Positions 53,925 through 64,000 of a DNA stretch of 64,000 nucleotides are shown here, in pieces. Within the stretch, counting starts at the first letter, position 1. Each line of letters starts with the position of its first letter. Source of the stretch: Streptomyces fildesensis (lineage in GTDB: Bacteria; Actinomycetota; Actinomycetes; Streptomycetales; Streptomycetaceae). The translations under genes and the position numbers were made by a program. The notes below the pieces were generated by a model. It did no database searches, had not been told where the DNA came from, and saw nothing but the letters and a program-made list of their open reading frames with translations. Location of the stretch: positions 186,001 to 250,000 of the forward strand of contig NZ_JAAIKO010000007.1 in NCBI RefSeq assembly GCF_016107395.1. The letters are read 5' to 3'.

Positions 53925-54248
53925 GATTCCCCTTCCATCGGAACTGAGCGCGGATGCGCTGAGGTGCGGATGCCTCGCAGGGGTGTCCCCTCATCCGGAT
54001 CGGTGGGAGAACGCCTCGCGACGACCGTTCCGATAGTGATCCGACCGCGAAGATCCAGGTATCCCCAGCTTTAGGGGGTTGACGCGGCCGTGGCCGGACG
54101 ACCCGGCAGCCACCGCCCCTGACCTCACCCCCTACGCTGGAGCCCGCCACGTCGCGGACACGGAAGACCGCCGGAAGACCGCCGGACGGCAGACGGACGA
54201 CAGCCGGGCGACGCGCGACGGAATTGAACAGGATGGGACGGAGCAAGG
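53925..54248. other. Divergent promoter region
   Basis: 324 bp between the secreted-protein gene and the kinase gene. No gene or hairpin stands out. The segment GGGTTGACGCGG near 54087 could be a -35 box for the kinase gene. Confidence 0.35.
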
Positions 54249-56000
54249 GTGACGACGGGGGACACGAACGGCGGCGAACTGGTCGGCACGGTCATAGCCG
54301 GGCGTTACCGGGTGACCGCGCAGCTGGGCCGGGGCGGCATGGGCGTCGTCTGCCGCGCGGTGGACGAGGTGCTGGGCCGGGAGGTCGCGGTCAAGGTCCT
54401 GCGCGCGTACAACGACGCGTCAGGACCCGAACTGGCCGATCTGCGGGCCCGGATGCAGCGCGAGGCGCGGGCCGCCGCCCGTATCCGTCACAGCGGTGTC
54501 ATCACCGTGCACGACGTGACCGAGGAGCAGGGACTGCCGGTCATCGTCATGGAGTTGATCCAGGGCCCCTCCCTCGACGACGTGCTGGCGGAGAACGGCG
54601 CGATGGATCCGCGCGAGGCCGCCGCGATCGGCGCCAAGGTGATGGACGCGCTCGACGCGGCGCACCGGGCCGGGGTGCTGCACCGGGACGTCAAGCCCGG
54701 CAATGTGCTCCTCGACCGCAGTGGGCGGGTGGTGCTCACCGACTTCGGCATCGCCAGTGTGGAAGCCCCCGACGAGGACGCGATGACCAAGCTGACCCAG
54801 GACGGGGTCATCGTCGGTTCGCTCGACTTCCTCGCGCCGGAGCGCGCCAAGGGCCAGGAGCCCGGCCCCGCTTCGGACATCTGGGCGCTCGGCATGACGC
54901 TCTACGCGGCGGTGGAGGGCGGTTCGGCGTTCCGCCGCACCTCCGTCTGGTCCACGCTCAACGCGATCGTCGGGGACCCGCTGCCGGAACCCCGGCAGTC
55001 CGGCCCGCTGGCGCCGGTGCTCCTCGCACTGATGTCCAAGGAACCGGCGGACCGCCCGTCCGCCGACCAGGCGCGCCGGATGCTGGAGACGGTCGCCGCC
55101 GGGAGCGGCACGAGTGTGCCGCCCGCGTCCGTGGCGGGAGCCGCTCCGCTGCGCCGGCCGGCGCCTCCGGCCGTCGCGGGAGCGGGCAACGCATCCGCCG
55201 GGCGGCCGCCCGCACCCGCCGCGTCTCCCGCGGAAGCGGCGCCGCCACCCGGAGCCGCCGGATACCGGCCGTCCGCCGGCCTGGGCGGCTCGGGCGGTCC
55301 TCTCGTCTCCCCCGCCGGTGGCAGGGAACGGCGCACCGAGCCGCTCCCCTCGCGCCGTCGTAACCGCGGCCGCATCACCGTCGCGGCGGCGGCCGCCGCC
55401 GTTGTACTGGCCGGCGGCGGACTGGCGTACGCCCTGGTGGGAACGGGTGATTCGGGCGGTGCCGGGCAGCAGAACCACGCGGCCGGCTCCAGTGGCACCC
55501 CGCAGGGCGAGGCCAACATCGCGGGCGAGAAGGCCGATGGAAAGACCGGCAAGAAGACCGGCTCGAAGTCCCCGGGAGCGTCCGCGTCCTCCTCTCGCAC
55601 GTCCGGAAAGCCCACGAAGCCGTCCGGCGGCACGAGTCCGGGTGACGCCGGCAGCCCTTCCGCCTCCGGCAGCAAGGCCGGGGGTGCGCCGTCGTCGCCG
55701 GCGGCCCCCAGCACGTCGGCGAGCGCGGTGTCGAAGAGCTGCACCGGATGGACCCACCAGGACCCGCATCCAGGCACCTACGGCTACATGACCGGCAGCT
55801 TCCACCGCACGACCGGCCCGTACGCGGTATGCCCGGACGTGGCGATGGCCAAGTCGGGAGCGAAGGTCTTCTACCACTGCTTCATCCTCAACGCGTACGG
55901 CCACACCTGGACCTACGTGCGGATCGACGGCACCAAGACCGCAGGCTGGATGTCCAACGACAACCTCACCAAACAGAAGGGCCCCGCCTACCACTGCTGA
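54249..56000 (+). CDS. Membrane Ser/Thr protein kinase with extracellular SH3-like domain
   Basis: GTG 54249, 583 residues. The kinase domain (residues 15-275) has the loop QLGRGGMGVVCRAVD, the lysine in VAVKVLRAY, HRDVKPGNVLLD and LTDFGIASVE, all intact, so it should be active. A long Pro/Ala-rich linker follows (290-375), then a membrane helix (ITVAAAAAAVVLAGGGLAYA), a low-complexity Ser/Gly/Lys region and a C-terminal extracellular domain of about 85 residues with four cysteines (KSCTGWT, VCPDVA, YHCFIL, AYHC) and WMSNDNL, like a bacterial SH3 sensor. It probably senses a cell-wall or small-molecule ligand. Confidence 0.92.
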   Translation: MTTGDTNGGELVGTVIAGRYRVTAQLGRGGMGVVCRAVDEVLGREVAVKVLRAYNDASGPELADLRARMQREARAAARIRHSGVITVHDVTEEQGLPVIVMELIQGPSLDDVLAENGAMDPREAAAIGAKVMDALDAAHRAGVLHRDVKPGNVLLDRSGRVVLTDFGIASVEAPDEDAMTKLTQDGVIVGSLDFLAPERAKGQEPGPASDIWALGMTLYAAVEGGSAFRRTSVWSTLNAIVGDPLPEPRQSGPLAPVLLALMSKEPADRPSADQARRMLETVAAGSGTSVPPASVAGAAPLRRPAPPAVAGAGNASAGRPPAPAASPAEAAPPPGAAGYRPSAGLGGSGGPLVSPAGGRERRTEPLPSRRRNRGRITVAAAAAAVVLAGGGLAYALVGTGDSGGAGQQNHAAGSSGTPQGEANIAGEKADGKTGKKTGSKSPGASASSSRTSGKPTKPSGGTSPGDAGSPSASGSKAGGAPSSPAAPSTSASAVSKSCTGWTHQDPHPGTYGYMTGSFHRTTGPYAVCPDVAMAKSGAKVFYHCFILNAYGHTWTYVRIDGTKTAGWMSNDNLTKQKGPAYHC

Positions 56001-56074
56001 GCCTCTGCCGGGGCCCGTCCCCGCTCCCCCACCGGGCCGGTCGTACTGTCCGACCGGGCCGGTAGGGTGCGCGA

Positions 56075-57088
56075 GTGATATTCGCACGAGCTACGTTCAC
56101 CGACGCCGTCGCCGCCTTCGAGGCCGCGGTGCGCGCGCAGGACTCCCGGGCGTCGGGGAAGTCCTTCGGGAAGCTGCAGCAGTCCTTCCAGCGGGCGGAC
56201 GACGCCGAACTCGCCGCGGCCGCACCGCGGCTCGCCGCGCTCCTGCCCGAGGTGCCGGCCGGCCCCCGTTCGGTGATCGCGGTCCTCGTGGGTGCCTGTG
56301 TGGAGCGCGGCGCCGATCCCGCCGGGTGCGCCCCGGCGATCTTCGCGGAGTTGGGGAAGGCACTCGCCGGCGCGGCGGAGTTCGTCGAGCGGTGGGCCGC
56401 CACCGGCGGCGGCGACCTGCCGCACGCCGACGGGAGCGGCCCGGAGGCCGCGGTGGTCGCCCGGGTCGGCGCGGACGCCGCCCAGGCTTGGTGGTCGCTG
56501 CCGCAGTGGGAGATGGCCACGGTCGCCATGCTCAGCCACCGGTCGGTACGGGCCCAGGTGGACGGACGCCAGGAGTTGGTCACGGCCGCCCGCCACCTCG
56601 CCGAGGTGAGCGGCGACGAGCTGAAGTGCCTCACCTACGCGCTGCTCGTCCTCGACGACGAACCGCTGGTGGTCCTGCACCGGGAGAGCCGGTCCGGCTA
56701 CCGGATGCGGATGAGCGGGCTCGGTGACAACTTCCAGCTCCACACCCTGCTGGCCGCCGAACTGGTCGGCGCCGGGCACGTCCCCGGCGAGGCGCCCACC
56801 CCCGAGGCCGTCGCCGTGTGCCGGAACGCCCCGGGCCAGGTGCCCACGACCGGTGCGTTCAACCTGGCCGCACCCGACGGGACATGGATCTGGAACGAGG
56901 GCACACCGTCCGACATCCCGGTCGTGGACGACGTACGGCTCCTGGTGCTCGACCCGCCGCCGTACTCACGCGGGTGGCCCGCCGGCCGCTTCTTCCCCGG
57001 GATGCCCGGTGAGCTCGTGCTGGAAGGCGTGCTGGACGCGGCGGAGACCGAGAGCTGGTTCGCCAAGGTCGCCGACGCCAAAAGCTGA
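56075..57088 (+). CDS. Conserved-looking protein of unknown function
   Basis: GTG 56075, 337 residues, no signal peptide or membrane helix. The N-terminal 200 residues are mostly helical (AAFEAAVRAQDSRASGKSFG, DELKCLTYALLVLDDEPLVV). The C-terminal part has strands and loops rich in Pro and Gly (LLVLDPPPYSRGWPAGRFFP). The family is not recognised. It follows the kinase gene after 74 bp on the same strand and may be co-transcribed, but no functional link is known. Confidence 0.8.
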   Translation: MIFARATFTDAVAAFEAAVRAQDSRASGKSFGKLQQSFQRADDAELAAAAPRLAALLPEVPAGPRSVIAVLVGACVERGADPAGCAPAIFAELGKALAGAAEFVERWAATGGGDLPHADGSGPEAAVVARVGADAAQAWWSLPQWEMATVAMLSHRSVRAQVDGRQELVTAARHLAEVSGDELKCLTYALLVLDDEPLVVLHRESRSGYRMRMSGLGDNFQLHTLLAAELVGAGHVPGEAPTPEAVAVCRNAPGQVPTTGAFNLAAPDGTWIWNEGTPSDIPVVDDVRLLVLDPPPYSRGWPAGRFFPGMPGELVLEGVLDAAETESWFAKVADAKS

Positions 57089-57148
57089 CTCACCTCTGGT
57101 GGTCGAGCCTTTGGTGGTCGAGCACGGTGAACACAGCGGCCCGGCGCG

Positions 57149-57658
57149 TCAGCGCCGCCGCAGGACGCCACGGATGAAGGCGGCCTGGCCCGCGTGCTGC
57201 AGATCGTCGGAGATGACGCTCACGAGGCGTACGCCCTGCGTCACCGCCGGGGTCCAGGCTTCGTCGACGACGCGGTCGAGGTCGGCCTCGCTGAGCCCTC
57301 GCACGTAGCCGACGGTGTGCTCGTGAACGGCGTCGTAGTAGCCCAGGAGCAGCGCCGGGGTGTCGACGCGTACGGCGGCCACGTCGTCGGTGCGGTGGCC
57401 GTAGCCGGTGGCTCCGGTGGAGAAGGGCAGCTGGAAGCGGTCGAACCAGCCCTCGGCGGTCCAGATCTCCTCGGTGCCCGCCAGGTCGGCGACATGGTCG
57501 TCCTGAATGCGCGTCAAATGCCACACCAGCCAGCCGATCGAGTTGGCCTCACCGTCGAGACGCACGGACAGCTCGTCCGCGCCGAGTCCTTCGACGGCGC
57601 CGTGGACGGTTTCCTGGACCCGGCCGAAGGCATCGGCCAGTAGCTCCGCGCTGTTCAT
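57149..57658 (-). CDS. DinB/mycothiol-dependent enzyme-like protein
   Basis: ATG 57658 gives MNSAELLADAFGRVQETVHG, 169 residues. It is a four-helix bundle with metal-ligand histidines in LVWHLTRIQDDHVADL and DDLQHAGQAAFI, the pattern of DinB_2/DUF664 proteins. Relatives use mycothiol or bacillithiol as cofactor for detoxification. The last residues are RGVLRRR. It is convergent with the gene on its left. Confidence 0.85.
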   Translation of the reverse strand: MNSAELLADAFGRVQETVHGAVEGLGADELSVRLDGEANSIGWLVWHLTRIQDDHVADLAGTEEIWTAEGWFDRFQLPFSTGATGYGHRTDDVAAVRVDTPALLLGYYDAVHEHTVGYVRGLSEADLDRVVDEAWTPAVTQGVRLVSVISDDLQHAGQAAFIRGVLRRR

Positions 57659-57821
57659 CCGTGACTCCTCAGAAAGTGGCGACGTTCCGACCCTTCCGAT
57701 TGTGCACGCCGGCCGGCGGGGTGGGCGGGAGCACGGGCGGCGGGGCGCCGGCCGGACCGGCCGGGAAAAATCACCGGCGTCGCCGCTGCGCCGTAATTCG
57801 AACACGTGCTTGAATTAGCGG

Positions 57822-58049
57822 GTGATGTACTCCTTCCCCCACGACCTCCTGCAAGCACAGCGCGAGTGGTACGCCGTGTACGGCCAGCTCGCCGACCGCA
57901 CCAGTAGCAGCACCGCCGCACAGACCACGGCACTGCGCCGCCGTCTGCACCGGCTCTCCGTCCAGGTGTCCACACATCCGTACTGGGAGGCACATACCGG
58001 ACGGGCACCGGCGGCGCGCATGGCGCTGCGTGAACTGGCCCGCTCCTGA
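57822..58049 (+). CDS. Small unknown protein, 75 residues
   Basis: GTG 57822 (VMYSFPHDLLQAQREWYAVY). Helical, with the Gln/Arg-rich segment TAALRRRLHRLSVQVSTHPY and end ARMALRELARS. It resembles short helical actinobacterial proteins, without a named family. No clear ribosome site is present. It may be leaderless. Confidence 0.55.
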   Translation: MMYSFPHDLLQAQREWYAVYGQLADRTSSSTAAQTTALRRRLHRLSVQVSTHPYWEAHTGRAPAARMALRELARS

Positions 58050-58130
58050 GCGACGTTCGACGGGGCTCCCACCGTGACCGGTCCGCCCGTCAGTGGTATC
58101 AAGGGGCAGCCGTTCAACGGAGGAGGGGCC

Positions 58131-59489
58131 ATGCAGGGTTACGCCCGTAGGTACGTCGGAAACTTCGTTCTCGCCGTCTTCATCAATCTCTCGGTGCCCG
58201 TGGTCCTCCTCATCGCCGTGGCCGCTGCCGGACCCGGAGTCGATGGGAGGTTGTCGGCGGCTTCCCTCGGCCTGGGGCTGCTCGGTGCCCTGTCCGTGCC
58301 CTTCTCGGCGAAGCGTCTCGCGCGGGCGGACTTCCCGCGGATCAGCCGCGGGGACGTCATCGAGGACGCGGGCCACCACGAGGACGATGCGTTCGCCCTG
58401 TGGTCTCCGCGCGCCGACGACCACATCCGGCAGGGCCGGTTGGCCAGGGCCGATGTTCTGGAAGCGACGTTCGTGTCGTACACCCCCGACTCGGAGGCGA
58501 GCTTCGTCCATTACGTCGGCGACTTCGACCCCACCGAGGTCAGGCCCCTGATCCGGCTGAAGCTCCTGGTGCGCGGTGACGGGATCGACTCCTTCGAGAC
58601 CACCGACGAAGTACGGGTGCAACCGCTGTGTCTGGCCGCCGTCACCGCCGGACGCCTCGCCGTCTACGTCGATCCGGACAGCTCCACGGTGCTGGGCGTC
58701 GACTGGCCGCGCAGCGCCCTGCTGTCCGGTGCCAGAACCTGCAAGGTGCTCGGGCTCGACGGCCGGAGCGTCGAGCTGACCGGACATCCCGACCTCCTGA
58801 TGGAACAGATGCAGATCTCGCGCGCCGCCGGCGACATCGCCCTGGTCGTCGACACGGTCGTTCTCGAGCGGCTCGAACCCGAGGTGGCAGCACGAATAGC
58901 GGGGCTGGCCGAGCGGGCCCGCACCGCCGTGGCGGACCGGGACCGCCCGGCGCCGCCGGGCGAGGGGCCGACCTGGGTGGTCGACGACCTCCCCGGCGAA
59001 AAGGGGGCGTTCGGCCGTGTCGGCAAGGGCTGGGCACGCAGAGGAGGGCGGCTGGCCCGCGCCCGGTTCCTCGAGATCCGGGGCACGACCACCTTCCAGG
59101 CCGACGGCCCGGTGGTGAAGACGATGCTGCGCATCCGCCCTGAGGACGGCGCCGCCCCCTTCGACGTGCGGCGCAAGCTGACGGTGCCGATGAACTACCT
59201 GGCGCTGCTGCACCGTACGAAGGAGGTCGTCGTCCGCGTCAGCCCGAACAGGAGGTCGTACGACATCGACTGGGAACGCACCAACCTTCTTGCCGGGGTC
59301 GGCCCGGCCGTGGTGATCGGTCCCGACGGGCAGCAGGTCACCCTGACGGGACAGGCCGATCCGCTCTGGGCCGTCATGAAGCTGCTCGTGGCCAACGCGG
59401 TCAGCAACCCCAGCGGCACTCTGGACCTCCGCGAGCACCGCCCCGAGGTGGCGGAGCAGGTCCTCGACGTCATCGGACGGACGGGCTAG
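58131..59489 (+). CDS. Membrane-anchored protein with two tandem copies of an unknown domain
   Basis: ATG 58131 follows GGAGGAGG, 452 residues. Two N-terminal membrane helices (residues 9-30 and 40-60) are followed by two similar domains: residues 105-215 (RADVLEATFVSY...YVDPDSSTVLGVDWPRSALL) and 310-435 (RARFLEIRGTTT...RVSPNRRSYDIDWERTNLLA). Both have the order RAxxLE..., RxKL-V, V-V-P, DW-RxxLL. This is an internal duplication. No family could be assigned. It is probably an envelope-associated protein. Confidence 0.75.
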   Translation: MQGYARRYVGNFVLAVFINLSVPVVLLIAVAAAGPGVDGRLSAASLGLGLLGALSVPFSAKRLARADFPRISRGDVIEDAGHHEDDAFALWSPRADDHIRQGRLARADVLEATFVSYTPDSEASFVHYVGDFDPTEVRPLIRLKLLVRGDGIDSFETTDEVRVQPLCLAAVTAGRLAVYVDPDSSTVLGVDWPRSALLSGARTCKVLGLDGRSVELTGHPDLLMEQMQISRAAGDIALVVDTVVLERLEPEVAARIAGLAERARTAVADRDRPAPPGEGPTWVVDDLPGEKGAFGRVGKGWARRGGRLARARFLEIRGTTTFQADGPVVKTMLRIRPEDGAAPFDVRRKLTVPMNYLALLHRTKEVVVRVSPNRRSYDIDWERTNLLAGVGPAVVIGPDGQQVTLTGQADPLWAVMKLLVANAVSNPSGTLDLREHRPEVAEQVLDVIGRTG

Positions 59490-59850
59490 TCCTCGTCCGC
59501 GTCCGCGTCGTCGTCCTCGATCAGGCGCCCCAGATCGCTCACCGCCTCGTCGGCGACCTCGCCGAGGAACCGCGGGCAGGCCGGCCCATGAACGCCGGGC
59601 AGAGCAGGGTCTCCAACGACGGCCCCCTGCCCGACGTTTCGCGGTCGAGTTCATGGAGACGGTGTCCGCCGGGGTGGCTCAGTCTGATGCCGAGTTCAGC
59701 GGCCGGCGGTCCGCTGCCCGGCAGGTGAGGATGGCCGTCCGGGCCGTGCTCGCAAGGGACTTGGCTCTCGTGGGCCAACGCCTTCGCCAGTGCCTCGATC
59801 AGATCGTCGAGGTGGGTTCGGAAGGGGTTCCGAAATCCGGTTCCCCACCC
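59486..59850 (-). pseudogene. Frameshifted short acidic-tailed protein
   Basis: The upstream frame reads HLDDLIEALAKALAHESQVP, GPPAAELGIRLSHPGGHRLH and ETLLCPAFMG. At about 59585 a change of frame continues with PACPRFLGEVADEAVSDLGR, LIEDDDADADED and a stop that overlaps the neighbouring stop by 3 bp. Neither frame alone makes a sensible end; joined they look like one helical protein with an acidic tail. No start is certain. One indel may have inactivated it, or it could be a sequencing slip. Confidence 0.45.
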
Positions 59851-59941
59851 CCACCCCGGTTCACTACACTCGCAACGAATCGCGCGCCGCCACGTCTTCG
59901 TCATCGCGGCGCGCACCGTGACCAGTGAGGGGAGACCGGCC

Positions 59942-60058
59942 ATGCGTTACCGCACCGCTGTCGTTGTTCCCCAGTCACGGTACGAGGTGATCCTGGTGTC
60001 TTCGTGCCCCCAGTGCCGGCTGCGCGGCTGCCACTGGATGTCCGTGACGAACGCCTGA
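59942..60058 (+). CDS. 38-residue cysteine-rich micro-protein
   Basis: MRYRTAVVVPQSRYEVILVS then SCPQCRLRGCHWMSVTNA. ATG 59942 is preceded by GAGGGGAG at good spacing. The C-x2-C-x4-C-x-H arrangement could bind zinc. It is too short for gene finders, its family is unknown, and it lies directly upstream (184 bp) of the EF-G gene. Confidence 0.45.
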   Translation: MRYRTAVVVPQSRYEVILVSSCPQCRLRGCHWMSVTNA

Positions 60059-60242
60059 CCTCCGCACCGACCCCCCTGTACCCGTCCCGTCCGGTGGTGA
60101 AACCGCTGAGCGGGTACGGCCTGATGCGATGTGCCGCGTCGGATGTGCCGCGTCAGAGGGTTCCGTGCGGCCTGGTCGCAGGCCGTCTTCGTCCGGAATC
60201 GCGCCGACCCGTTCCCAGGATCACCCCGAAAGGCCATAGGCC

Positions 60243-62339
<2,097 letters not shown>

Positions 62340-62353
62340 GCCGGTAGCTCAGG

Positions 62354-62389
62354 GCCGGCCCCGCTCGCCTCCATGCGAGCGGGGCCGGC
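62354..62389. terminator. Bidirectional terminator
   Basis: A perfect 15-bp stem (62354-62368 and 62375-62389) with the loop CTCCAT lies between the convergent EF-G and aldo/keto reductase genes, 14 and 12 bp from their stops. Confidence 0.85.
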
Positions 62390-62401
62390 TCGCGGGACCC
62401 G

Positions 62402-63304
62402 CTACGCCTCGGCCTCGGGCGCGTCGAGGAGGGTCATCTCCTGCTCCGTGAGACGCAGCGCGCCCGCGGCGACATTGGCGGTGAGGTGGTCCGGATTGCC
62501 GGTCCCCGGAATGGCCAGCACGTGCGGACCCTGCTGGAGCGTCCAGGCGAGCCGGACCTGCGCGGACGACACACCGCGCGCGTCCGCGATGGCGCGTACC
62601 TGGGCGTTCTCCGCACCGGTCGCGCCCGACTCGCGCCCTTCACCGGCGATGGCGAAGAACGGCACGAACGCGATCCGCTGCTCCCCGCAGAGGTTCAGGA
62701 AGTCGTCGGTACGCGGGCGCCGCGCGTCGATGCCGTAGCGGTTCTGCACGCAGACGACGGGCGCGATGGCCTGGGCCTCGGCGAGATGTTCGGCGCGGAC
62801 GTTCGACAGCCCCAGATGACGGATGAGACCGGCGTCCCGCAGTTCGGCCAGCGCCCCGAAGTGCTCGGCGATCGAGCCGGGTGCGTTCATCCGCAGATTC
62901 ACCACGTCGAGGTGGTCCCGTCCGAGCTGCCGCAGGTTCTCCTCCACCTGCCCGCGCAACTGGTCCGGCGTGGGCCAGGGCAGCCACGCACCCGAAGCGT
63001 CCCGGCTCGGACCGACCTTCGTGACGATCACCAGATCGTCCGGGTACGGGGCCAGCGCCCGATTGATCAGCTCATTGGCGGAGCGCAGCGACGAGAAGTA
63101 GAACGCGGCGGTGTCGATGTGGTTCACACCGAGCTCGATCGCCCGGCGCAGCACCGTGATCGACCGCTCACGGTCGCTCGGCGTCCCGAGATCGAACGCG
63201 GCACTCCCGGTCAGGCGCATCGCGCCGAGTCCGATCCGGTTGACCGTCAGGTCACCGAGCTTCCAGGTACCTGCGGCCTCGGCGGTGATCGTCCGTGCGG
63301 GCAA
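62402..63304 (-). CDS. Aldo/keto reductase
   Basis: The start TTG 63304 follows GAGAGGA, 300 residues. A TIM-barrel AKR: VNRIGLGAMRLTGSAAFDLG, the Asp/Tyr pair in HIDTAAFYFSS, the Lys in VIVTKVG, LGLSNVRAEHLAEA and PIPGT-like LAIPGTGNPDHL. The histidine of the catalytic tetrad is replaced at its usual place (DVVNLRMN), as in many AKR proteins of this subgroup. It reduces an aldehyde or ketone with NADPH; the substrate is unknown. It is convergent with EF-G. Confidence 0.9.
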   Translation of the reverse strand: MPARTITAEAAGTWKLGDLTVNRIGLGAMRLTGSAAFDLGTPSDRERSITVLRRAIELGVNHIDTAAFYFSSLRSANELINRALAPYPDDLVIVTKVGPSRDASGAWLPWPTPDQLRGQVEENLRQLGRDHLDVVNLRMNAPGSIAEHFGALAELRDAGLIRHLGLSNVRAEHLAEAQAIAPVVCVQNRYGIDARRPRTDDFLNLCGEQRIAFVPFFAIAGEGRESGATGAENAQVRAIADARGVSSAQVRLAWTLQQGPHVLAIPGTGNPDHLTANVAAGALRLTEQEMTLLDAPEAEA

Positions 63305-63514
63305 GAGCGGTCCTCTCGATCGATCTTCGTCCGGTGGTCCCGGCAGCACTGCGGAGATCGGATTATGAGGCGCCGGTCGGCGTGCCGGGAAGCCGGGAGA
63401 GGTGCGGTGATCATCACATCCGGAGCGGGAATCCGCGGCCGGGGATTCAGGTTGAGATCGGCAACGACATCACACCGCCGGCGGGGACGCCCGCCGGCAT
63501 GACGCTCTACCGTG

Positions 63515-63560
63515 CAGGGCCGCTCCTCGGCAGTGTCGACACTGCCGAGGAGCGGCCCTG
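63515..63560. terminator. 46-bp perfect palindrome
   Basis: Two 23-bp arms meet without a spacer at GTGTC|GACAC and match perfectly; the left arm starts CAGGGCCGCTCCTCGGC. It lies 17 bp after the terpene synthase stop and presumably terminates that gene on the minus strand; the spacer to the reductase gene is otherwise empty. Confidence 0.8.
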
Positions 63561-63576
63561 AAATCGCTGCGGCGCC

Positions 63577-64000
63577 TCAGACGGCGCCGCGGCGGGCGCC
63601 GCGGTCGTGGGAGCGCTCTGCGGGTGAGGGCAAGAAGATGCGGGCGGCCGAGGTGCCCAGGCCGGCTGGGGTGGCCCAGGCGTGTCCTTCCGGGGAAGGC
63701 AGGGACGGCAGTGCCAGGGGCTCGGACGGGAGGGTGGTCCGAGAGGTGGGTGTGTGGGGGACGCCGCTGTAGGGCAGGGTGCTCGGCAGGTCGGCGTCGT
63801 AGTAGCGGCGCACGCCCCGGTGCCAGTTGAGGATGCCGACGAGCCAGTCCTGCAGTTCCTTCATGTACTCGTCCATGGTCGCCCGGCCCTCGGCGTCCAG
63901 GTCGAAGTCGTCGTAGAGCACGGGAAGTTCGTGCTCCATCGCGTGCTGGAACTGGGCGAGCCGGGACGACATCAGATCCGCGACGATCTTCAGGGCGGTC
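63577..64000 (-). CDS. Terpene synthase, C-terminal part (N-terminus beyond window)
   Basis: The minus-strand frame is open to the window edge, 141 codons. It reads KIVADLMSSRLAQFQHAMEH, LPVLYDDFDLDAEGRATMDE and ELQDWLVGILNWHRGVRRYY, which is the last helical part of actinobacterial class-I terpene cyclases (geosmin/germacradienol and 2-methylisoborneol group). A low-complexity Pro/Ser tail with PAGLGTSAARIFLP follows and ends in RSHDRGARRGAV. The Asp-rich and NSE metal-binding motifs would lie outside the window. Which terpene it makes cannot be said. Confidence 0.75.
   Translation of the reverse strand, partial: TALKIVADLMSSRLAQFQHAMEHELPVLYDDFDLDAEGRATMDEYMKELQDWLVGILNWHRGVRRYYDADLPSTLPYSGVPHTPTSRTTLPSEPLALPSLPSPEGHAWATPAGLGTSAARIFLPSPAERSHDRGARRGAV

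Noticed and set aside
54420-56087. 555-codon minus-strand frame over the kinase gene
   Set aside because: Antisense to a kinase with all catalytic motifs; Arg/Gly-rich shadow.

Overview
The window looks like a chromosomal segment of a Streptomyces or close relative. GC is very high throughout, GTG and TTG starts with GGAGG-type ribosome sites are common, and 4-bp ATGA/GTGA gene overlaps recur. Marker genes fit this: a monomeric isocitrate dehydrogenase, a Streptomyces griseus-type trypsin, a DinB/mycothiol-type protein, an actinobacterial bL37-like mini-protein and a geosmin/methylisoborneol-type terpene synthase. Assignments come from reading the translations; no database search was run.

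Region 1 (1-15.7 kb, minus strand) is an exopolysaccharide operon. In transcription order it holds the wreck of a priming sugar-phosphate transferase, an AlgD-like nucleotide-sugar dehydrogenase, a GT4 glycosyltransferase, two chain-length-type (Wzz) proteins, an asparagine-synthase-like amidotransferase, a fused alcohol dehydrogenase/Gfo-Idh oxidoreductase, a heparinase II/III-type lyase, a beta-helix lipoprotein, a Wzy-like polymerase and another GT4 enzyme cut by the window edge. Together they suggest a uronic-acid, possibly amidated, polysaccharide that is trimmed or epimerised outside the cell. The priming enzyme has a frameshift and a large internal deletion, and a 35-bp tandem repeat lies over its start.

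Region 2 (15.7-28.2 kb) is mixed: a LacI regulator downstream of a type-B carboxylesterase, an MFS transporter followed by a truncated TolB-like gene, a broken lectin-bearing glycosidase remnant, a YetF/DUF421 membrane protein, icd, a secreted trypsin, an Fpg/Nei DNA glycosylase and a chromate transporter.

Region 3 (28.2-41.9 kb) is a potassium island. A kdpFABC operon with an extra 27-residue membrane peptide in front lies between two KimA-like (KUP/APC type) K+ permeases. An SDR, a bL37-like gene, two tandem paralogous membrane proteins with near-identical promoters and a Ppx/GppA family protein complete it. A short RTCAA-type motif recurs in front of several of these units. No kdpDE pair is present.

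Region 4 (42-47.6 kb) is accessory: two micro-ORFs, an ABC exporter, fragments of a decarboxylase, a membrane protein, an IS1182-like transposase and a winged-helix regulator, plus an intact divergent MarR/HSL-esterase pair with a clear palindromic operator.

Region 5 (47.6-64 kb) holds a DrrAB-like ABC operon with a DUF4097 adhesin-like protein and a ribbon-helix-helix regulator, followed by small enzymes (monooxygenase-like, GNAT, recombinase-like), a secreted protein, a membrane Ser/Thr kinase, several unknown conserved-looking proteins, a DinB protein, a second EF-G, an aldo/keto reductase and the C-terminal end of a terpene synthase.
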